Positions 56,741-64,000 of a stretch of DNA of 64,000 nucleotides are shown here, one piece after another. Source of the stretch: Litoditis marina (lineage: Eukaryota > Nematoda > Chromadorea > Rhabditida > Rhabditidae); contig OZ038433.1 in the NCBI GenBank assembly GCA_964036275.1, positions 41,325,336 to 41,389,335 of the forward strand, given 5' to 3'. The notes below the pieces were generated by a model. The model had not been told where the DNA came from. It did not search any database and was given only the letters and a program-made list of their open reading frames with translations. The translations under genes were made by a program, and so were the position numbers. Numbering within the stretch: position 1 is the stretch's first letter; every line of letters starts with the position of its first letter.

Positions 56741-56880
56741 GTGGCCGTATTCACCAATCCTCAGGAAGCTAAAATACCTTCCCGCGGGAAGGTAGAGCAC
56801 GAAAATAGTGTGCTGGTTAGGAGGGTCCAGAGGCGCGGGAAGCTTTTTTACCTTCTCGGGACATTGGTGAATACGGCCAC
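56741..56880. mobile_element. MITE with perfect 18-bp inverted ends
   Basis: GTGGCCGTATTCACCAAT at the left and ATTGGTGAATACGGCCAC at the right. Inside, AAAATACCTTCCCGCGGGAA and GCGGGAAGCTTTTTTACCTT give a second inverted level. A diverged relative lies at about 53410-53690, and GAATACGGCC end fragments near 23695 and 20935. Confidence 0.9.
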
Positions 56881-57234
56881 AGGTCTGCAGTGGCCCTATA
56901 CCGCTGTATTTGTAGTTCGATCCCCGTTGCTTTTCGATCAAAAGTCGTGAATTTTGGCGTTAACCGAGATCAAACTACAACAATTTCACTTTCTATACAC
57001 TCCATCTCTATCAATAGAAAATGACTAACTGTATGGCTTTCATGTTTTCTTTTCTCTTGCCACTTCCTTGTTCTGAAACATGTTATTCGCAATTCGCGTG
57101 TTTCAATCTCTCTTGTCTGATTTTTGTCTTTCTCCTTATTGTTGGGGTTCGGTTTTGTTTTCTGGTTCATCTATAACTATATCACAACTTCTTTCCGTTG
57201 ATTATGTTTGTTGTCTTGGTACTATTTTTCCCCT

Positions 57235-57329
57235 TTCTCTCTCTCTCTATCTCTCTCTCTCTATCTCTCTCTCTCTCTCTATCTCTCTATCTCTCTCTCT
57301 CCATCTCTCTCTCTATCTTTCTCTCTCTA

Positions 57330-57377
<48 letters not shown>

Positions 57378-57402
57378 TAGTCTCTCCTCTAACTATATTC
57401 TC
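57235..57402. repeat. CT microsatellite with CTAT interruptions
   Basis: About 165 bases of CTCTCTAT-type repeat; overlapping frames on both strands are artefacts. Confidence 0.96.
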
Positions 57403-57796
57403 TCTCTCCTTCGTAGCCAACAATCTAATTGTCCTTATTTTCTGCTTTCTCAGAACAACATTCCACTTAGTTCTATTATTCCTTAATTGAGCCAATGCAC
57501 TAATGATACTCTATAGACAACGTAAAATATCTAACTATTCGGGAAACTCGATATTTTAGTATTGGCTTAAATCTACTCAAAATCCACGTATAAACAGTTT
57601 ATACTATCAATACGTACGTGAAAAAATGAAATCTACGTAGTTATTATCGGACACTTCTTTCAATGGATCCAAACCACGTTACATTTACAGCTGGGTTGAC
57701 TGAAAATAAACTTTTTTTTAATTGAGACTACTTATAACGTAACGTTTTTCAGCCTGAGTTGCATCACAAGTTTTGAAGTCTTTTTCGGGACTACAC

Positions 57797-57913
57797 TAGA
57801 AGTAAATTGAATAGTCACGTAAAGTTGGCATGAGGCATCGTGCACTTTGTCACTGCACGCTTTTGAGTTCTGCTGTATTTACCATGTTTTACGTGACTGT
57901 GCAATCGACATAC
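57797..57913. mobile_element. MITE-A copy
   Basis: ACTAGAAGTAAATTGAATAG, CATCGTGCACTTTGTCACTG, GAGTTCTGCTGTATTTACCA; right end GTGCAATCGACATAC. Confidence 0.78.
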
Positions 57914-59181
57914 ATACATAGTGGAACGGTACTTTATATTTATTCTGTTGAATTCGATGTTTTTGGATGGCCTCGTATAGAAGAGGGAACGGCTCTTCAA
58001 TGAGGCTGATTACTTGCTCTGAAATGAATCAACAACCACTACTCTAGCTATCCTCTCGTAAACAACTAGTAGAACTACTTGCATTTTTGAAATTTGAGCA
58101 ACTTGATTATTCTCCTGACTTTCGGTCTTCGGTTATAGAAGGCCTCCTATTAAACAATGTAATTGTTTCTCTTCCCTCTTTTCATCTCTCTCTCCTTCGG
58201 ACTTTTTCTTTTATAAATTACTAGAGTAGCCCGATATCAACAATTAGTTGAGCTTGTTTATACGAGCAACGTGGTTTTGTATAATAATTTCAACTTCCTA
58301 GTTTTCCTTATAATTTATTGCTTGTAATAGAGTAATGAAATTAGAGAGCCCTGTCCAATTCGGAGTTACAGGAACACCTTTTTTTGACTTACTTCTTTTG
58401 AACTTCCATATAAAGTATGCTATCACACTTCTTTTGTTGTTTGCACAATACTACATACGTATAGTACAATAAAAAAAAGGTTTTGCAATGGTTTCTCGGC
58501 TATCCCATATTTCCCTCTAAATATTGGCCCCATCACCTAGTTGGCCCTAAATTGAATGGGAACTTTGCCAAAGTCGGTGCACTATTTGTGATAAACACAG
58601 CGGATTTGGCCGCGTGCCAGACTTGTTAAGCCCCTTGATTTGCGAAAGCTGCTTATCGCCATGGATTTCAGACTATTTTCATCCATCGAGCGAGAAATGA
58701 TTCATAAGAAGAGTGTTGTTCTGGGAAACTACGATCCCGTGAAGGAAGTTTAGCCACATCTCATGACTGCTTAAGATCTAGGATACACAAAACGTCCTGT
58801 ATTTGGGGGGGTAGAAGAAATTTCATATGTCGGTGGATGTCCCGAACTCAAGATTTAAGCCGAGAACGCGCCGAGATCAAACTACAAATATTGCGAAAGG
58901 CAAACCTCTTGTCTCTGTAATAACATGATTTAAACACCCCGCGCTTTGGTATCGATAATAACTAATTTTATTGTAGTATTTTTGTTATTAGCTCTGGACG
59001 TATAATAACCCGCGGAGCAACCCCGGGAGTTACTACACTCAGCATAGATAGCAAAACAACCTTTTATTGAAGGGATATTTGTAGGCGAAAATAGCCGCAG
59101 TAGCTATTGTGGCAAGCTCGGGTCAAGCTATTGGCAATATAGAAGATACTATCGAACACACATAAAATAAACAAGTATATG

Positions 59182-59194
59182 AGAGAGATGAGAT

Positions 59195-59249
<55 letters not shown>

Positions 59250-59265
59250 GAAAGATAAAGAGAGA
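59182..59265. repeat. GA microsatellite
   Basis: (GA)n run of about 80 bases. Confidence 0.95.
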
Positions 59266-60322
59266 GCAAAACCTTATTGTTTCTACATGTGCAAAGTTTT
59301 ACCGTAATCAAACAGGAAATACCTTACAACACCTTTCATGTGATTGCCGAATGATGTCTGAGAGAACCCAAAAACCGAAAACAACACCCTTTTTGGCGGC
59401 GGAATGCAGCGAACTACCCTATAAATAATCGCGTGTACAATAGTTTACAAACATCATTCATTCATTTGATAAGTAATATTTCTCTAGCAATTCCCAGAAA
59501 TCAACTATTTCGGTGAGCGAACGCATGATAGGTAACTGTAGTGAAAACACATGGTACTTTTCATTCCCACGTGGACACTGCAGCAAAACGAGGTCCTTTT
59601 TGTTCTAAATGGATATTTCACAATTTTAGGTCAAATATTGTTTTATTACCAGTCGATCAACTATTTGTACACCTACCATTACTTCCCTGATAAAACCATC
59701 CATGTGTTTTGTGTTTTGGAAGAATTTCCACTCTTCTCACAGCTCTCCACATGTTTTTCGTCTCAGTTTTTCCGAGTCTGAAAAGCATGTGTCTTTTCTT
59801 TCAACTGGCATTTTTCGCGCAATCTGCGAATCTTCGAAAGTGCATTTCATACAGACTGTCTGCTATGCAAAATATACGAGAGACTGTTGCACTTTCAAAC
59901 TGTCTAGCCAACGCTTTTCAACTGGTTTCGAGGGTCTAGTTCACATATGGTCGTCCAGCTCAAGGTTTCAAACCAGTTAGGTTTCGAACAAGATACTAGT
60001 GTATAAACTCTATCTCACACACTGGTGGAGAGTTCCAGTTGGAATTCAAATTCACATCTTGGCATTCTAAATTCTGAACTTTTTTATCGCAAAGTTGGAA
60101 AGTTTCTTTCTGTAAGTCACACATTTCCATTTTACTTGTGCTGTCATGGGGATCACTTCTTTGTGAAACGGTACTAGTTTGTCAGATCTGCCGTATTTGT
60201 AGTTGAACCTCCATGTATTCGATGTGCACGCAGGTGAAACTACAAATCGGTCATAGTCAGCCTTTACATATATGAACTTTGTCTTTAAAGACAGTGTGCT
60301 GGCTGGAAGTGCAGTTCAAACA

Positions 60323-60826
60323 TCAAATCTGACATACTAGAACGTGCTTGGTAGTGTTACAGTATTTTGTTGTAAATACCGTCTCGATCAAACGACTTCT
60401 GTATTTTTCCGAACCGTCGTGGTCTTGAACTGTTTCGACTGAACGCGATTTTCGTAAAATACAGAGCATGTCTAGGTCTACATGAATAGTTTGTGTGATG
60501 ACAGGGTGCTGGCTAGAAGTGCAAGTTGGTTTTACGTTGGCGCCATGTAGCGCCCATGTCGCCAGATAAGAGAGAGTTATGAGCCTTTGATTACCAAAAG
60601 GGCAACCCCTCATGTGACAACCCCCACCCCCTAACCTGTTCTTTTCGCGAGGGGGGTCGACGACTTGTTCGTCGAGTAGAAAACAGTTCACGTCAATTAT
60701 GACGTCAGAGTCTTCACGTATATTCTTACGTAAGTTTGACGTCGGCGACAAGTTTTGTGTTTTTGGCCGCGTACTGGTCACAGGTAGTAAAAATACAAAG
60801 AAGGAGAATAGTGTGACTGTTTTCAC
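60323..60826 (-). CDS. Possible small secreted protein (167 aa unspliced, 126 aa if spliced)
   Basis: The minus strand starts with a good signal peptide (MKTVTLFSFFVFLLPVTSTR). A donor AACAG/GTTAGG (60635-60630) and an acceptor CTTCTAG (60519-60513) would remove a 123-base, in-phase intron that includes an odd Gly/Cys/His-rich stretch; both forms are open. The remaining protein has four Cys (in DVNCFLL, DMLCILR, KYCNTT, LVCQI), one NTT glycosylation site and paired hydrophobic strands, suggesting a small disulfide-bonded extracellular protein. I do not recognise the family. The frame ends at TGA with no neighbouring exon evident. Confidence 0.4.
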   Translation of the reverse strand: MKTVTLFSFFVFLLPVTSTRPKTQNLSPTSNLRKNIREDSDVIIDVNCFLLDEQVVDPPREKNRLGGGGCHMRGCPFGNQRLITLSYLATWALHGANVKPTCTSSQHPVITQTIHVDLDMLCILRKSRSVETVQDHDGSEKYRSRLIETVFTTKYCNTTKHVLVCQI

Positions 60827-61317
60827 CTGAACCTGAACCGCTTAAAGTTTTGCGGGGTGTAACAGATCAAACCACAATTCAACTTTGGTAACTTTCTAAA
60901 TTCTCCGCGACTGAAGCGGATGTTCACAAGTTTGATGCATTTTTTGAACAGTATCGGGAAAAAGTTTGAAAATAGACAATGAATGTTTAGAATAACTGAT
61001 GCGTTGTTAGGTTGTAGTCAAAACTTTCAACTGCTTGGTTTTTGGTGTCCCTAAACATAAGCAACTGTCATTAGACCTTGCTTATCGGGTGGTAGTTGCA
61101 TGTAGCTGGCAGACACCCGTAAATGTCGCTTTCTTCCAAGTAAAAAGGCGTCTTCCCTACCGCAAAAACTCCTGCTAACAGCTCTTTTGTCTCGGTTTTG
61201 TCAATGGAAGTACGTCGCCTGATGGTTTGGTACTCCATTCCTGTATAAACATGTTGCGAATCGAGCTAATATCTTATTTAGTACATCAGTTGATCTTGTA
61301 CACGATCAGTTTGCTAG

Positions 61318-61441
61318 TTAAAGAAGGACGACTACGTGGTCCAATAGCAACGATTCAGTCCCTTAAACTGCAATACGTTTTTCAATTGCAGTTTGAAGGA
61401 CCGTTGACACGGGATTGGTCTACATAATCGTCCTTCTTTGT
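61318..61441. mobile_element. Hairpin element B, copy 3
   Basis: GTTAAAGAAGGACGACTACG at the left, CATAATCGTCCTTCTTTG at the right; centre CTTAAACTGCAATACGTTTT / TTCAATTGCAGTTTGAAGGA. Confidence 0.85.
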
Positions 61442-61559
61442 AACACATCATTTTTTTTGTTGACAAATAACAGACCTCAGAGACGAAGTACAGGCTCAAT
61501 CAATCACGCGTGTACGCTGCACACCGTTTCACCGGTACGTAGATTTTCGTCTAATCTAA

Positions 61560-61782
61560 GGCAAATTCCACAAGGAACCGCGAATTTCGTGAACCATTTA
61601 ACCATTTTTTTTCGGTTAACCATTTAACCATCTTTCTGTTAACCCTTTGGTAACCCTTTTTTCTAACGTCTTTTGGGCAAAATTCGCGGTTACCAAGTGG
61701 TTAACAAAAGTGTTAACCATTTTTTTGGTTAACGGTTAACTGGCGCGGTTAACAAAAAACGCGGTTAAATCAAGAATTCGCC
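61560..61782. mobile_element. Fold-back element of GGTTAACC words, perfect 9-bp target duplication
   Basis: Starts GGCAAATTCCACAAGGAACC and ends TTAAATCAAGAATTCGCC. The body repeats AACCATTTAACCATT and its inverse. Flanks are CTAATCTAA at 61551-61559 and 61783-61791, an exact 9-bp direct repeat. Confidence 0.88.
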
Positions 61783-63812
61783 CTAATCTAAAGGTTGTCT
61801 GATTAACACACAAACTACGGCACTACAGGAAATAGTTATAGTTTCTTTATTGAAGCTTGTCGAAACATTTTGATGTCGAAACTTTCCCAGAAGTTCAGAA
61901 GTGATACTGTAGGTGTCTACGAGAACGTTAAACATACTGTGTCCCCGGTACTCTCAGCAGCAGACGTACTTTCTTGTTTGCTTCCACTCTACCCAGTTGT
62001 TTTCACTGTTTTCCCCACTCTTCTCATTCGTTGTTTCGCAATTTTTCACAATGTTATGTTGATAGCTAAGGACAGAGAACAGGAAGCCATGCAGACATTG
62101 AAAACACAAATAGTTCCAGAAAAAAACATAGTGCACTCATTAAACTATTCAGCAATACAAAATAGCGGATTGTGAGACAGCAATATAATCAATTTTGGAG
62201 TTACGTGAAACATTTTGTTCACGTTTTATCGAAAATGACTTCGGAACATTTCAGTTTTTTCTCAGCTTTACTACTTCAAAAGTTTTCTCTGGCGTCCCAG
62301 AACTACTAGTGTGGTGAACTCCTGACTATATGTCACGTTTTTTGTTAGTTTTCCCTACTTTTCTGTCTCGTGACTCCTGCACGAGAGTGATAAGGATTTT
62401 TTCATTCATGTATTGTCTTTCAGAGACGGTTCTAATCCTCTAATACTTTGTACTATTTGAAATTTCCTACTCATTGTAGTGTTTTCCAATTGTCTGAGTA
62501 TTTTGTTACACACTATTTTCACGCAGCTTGAAAGACCTAAAATGAAACATTCACTTTTCCTTCCGTATTGGACCTTTTTTTCTGGATAACTCCTCATTTT
62601 GAAGAAGTAGTGTGTCCAGTAATATAGAGGGTATGCCACAATAAAAGCAATCCTAAATCTGTCCAGCTTTTTCAGATAGATCAGCAGATGCATTGATCTA
62701 TTTGACTTTTGAAACCCTGTCTGGTTGTAATGAACTCATTAGAAGCCGTATACGGGTGGAGAGCTGCAAAACAGCAGAGATCACTGAGTATGAGGCTAGA
62801 ATAGATACTAAGAGAAAGGTTTCATTGATCTCGGTTCTAGTTATACGAAGTAAGAACCTTCTAGATCCCAAAAATGTATATTCCTCTCCATGCGGGGTGG
62901 AGGGGAGAGGGAAGTAGTAGCCTGCCTCACTTTCTGGTAGATATCCCCTAGTTCTCAGAACAGAACGGAGAGAAACACGCATAGTTCTTACCACAACTGT
63001 ACTTTGTGTCACATCCAACTGGAAATGTCTCGTTGTCACTGTACAGAACTAAAAAAACTGTTTTCTACAACGCGTCAATCAGCGTCTTCCTATCCAATTG
63101 ATTTGTTGAAGTTTAACATTGTAAAACGTCATGTTCATGAGTTTGGTGTTTGGCTACCGACCGGTTATCATTGTGTCGTATTAGGCCACTACGGACTATG
63201 TATTTGGTGTAGTGGTTTGATCTTTTGATCATATTCGAGTCTAGTATGCAAATGAGAGAGATTATTCTTATCGACACATCTATAAAGTATATGGGTCGGC
63301 CAGGTCAACGATAGGTGCCTCACCAACCCTATTTTGGTCCTACTTTCTGCCCTCAGTATCATAATATGTGATAAAGTTGTAAAATAGTTACCACTTCTGC
63401 ACTTTTCCATGTCTAGCCCTAACCGATACACACCATAAACCTATGATTTATGAGTTTCCAGTTCATAACATTATGTGATTATGAGAATATTTCATATAAC
63501 TTTCATGTGAATACGCGAAATTTGGCTTGTTTATCTAAATACGAGATTTATGAGCTGTTGTAGTACATGAACCGTGTTCAATAGCGCGGTGGCGAGATAT
63601 AGTATACGGTATACCCTACTTTCTGATGTTACGACACGAATGCAGAAGCACATCGCACTAGTATAGTACTCTCTCAACCGATTTTCTCAAGTTGTTCGTC
63701 CTTCAAGAATTCATAATATCATTCTTGTAAATCAATTCGATTTCAAAAAAGCACTATGGTTGTAGCAAGAGATAGATATTATGAATTATTAGTGTCAAAA
63801 GAAACCGATTGC

Positions 63813-63880
63813 TTCCAGTAGTTAAGTGGTCAGTTAGACGTCTTTCTTAGTTTCCGTCGCGGATTCGAACCGCAGCCTAA
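63813..63880 (+). repeat. tRNA-like fragment
   Basis: TAAGTGGTCAGTTAGACGTC resembles an A-box region and GCGGATTCGAACCGC forms a perfect T-arm-like stem and loop about 35 bases later. Acceptor-stem pairing is not evident, so it is probably a tRNA pseudogene or SINE remnant. Confidence 0.45.
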
Positions 63881-64000
63881 TTTCATTTCTTTTTTTTGAG
63901 GATTTCATTTTGTTTTTTTTTCCTTGTGTTAAGCAGAGGGTGTATAGATTTGTACGAATCAAAGTTTAGTTGAACAACATCAAAATATTCAAATATATGG

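Larger units (their letters stand above)
48328..60322. other. Repeat-dominated spacer
   Basis: Twelve kilobases with several MITEs, fold-back elements and microsatellites but no supported exon set. Longer frames (53924-54286, 52845-53099, 57080-57490) show no family signature, and the last lies in a CT repeat. A frame starting at 50540 after TTGCAG and ending at AATTG/GTGAGT falls in a member of the GCGTCTCTC repeat family. Confidence 0.5.
60827..64000. other. Right-hand spacer, repeats only
   Basis: Contains hairpin element B, a GGTTAACC fold-back element and a tRNA-like fragment near 63815-63880. A 101-codon frame at 61870-62175 has a hydrophobic centre but no family signature. Confidence 0.45.

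Noticed and set aside
63813..63880. True tRNA gene
   Set aside because: The T-arm is good but no acceptor stem or full cloverleaf could be drawn.

Overview
The window looks like nuclear DNA of a rhabditid nematode, most likely a Caenorhabditis or close relative. The evidence is short GT-AG introns with TTTCAG acceptors, acceptor-like sites just upstream of start codons (expected for spliced-leader trans-splicing), AT-rich spacers, a nematode-type transthyretin-like gene and a divergent nuclear hormone receptor. It is not bacterial: no multi-gene operons with ribosome binding sites, and almost every real gene is split. I rebuilt the genes by joining exons in phase by hand, so exon limits are predictions.

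Left part (1-18.4 kb) is gene-rich. A five-exon four-pass membrane protein (1966-3939, +) faces tail-to-tail a nine-exon ERI3-like DEDDh 3'-5' exoribonuclease (4397-7762, -). The exonuclease is divergent from a p47/UBXN2-type p97 (CDC-48) adaptor (ubxn-2, 8916-14928, +). That gene is followed 375 nt downstream on the same strand by the complex I subunit NDUFA12 (15304-18326, +); the pair looks like a nematode operon.

Middle part (18.4-36.7 kb) is repeat-rich spacer with a single small secreted transthyretin-like gene on the minus strand (24736-25229, frame disturbed), then a twelve-exon nuclear hormone receptor (28100-36633, +) with a complete two-finger DNA-binding domain and ligand-binding domain.

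Right part (36.7-64 kb) has almost no convincing cellular genes. It holds an orphan LINE ORF1-like protein (47359-48327, +), a possible secreted protein (60323-60826, -), an orphan 210-codon ORF (39424-40056, +) and many transposon-derived sequences.

The most interesting non-genic content is a set of fold-back elements. Each is built from many copies of its own short self-complementary word (for example GCAACC/GGTTGC, GGTAACC, GGTTAACC, GAACCGA/TCGGTTC), but several share termini close to GGSSAATTC and are flanked by 9-bp direct repeats, as expected of Mutator-type insertion. A second group has TAGGGTTGTTAA-like ends and a near-perfect 8-bp flanking repeat, as in hAT elements. The window also holds a tRNA-derived SINE-like family (three copies), a seven-copy MITE family, a three-copy hairpin family and many CT/GA microsatellites.
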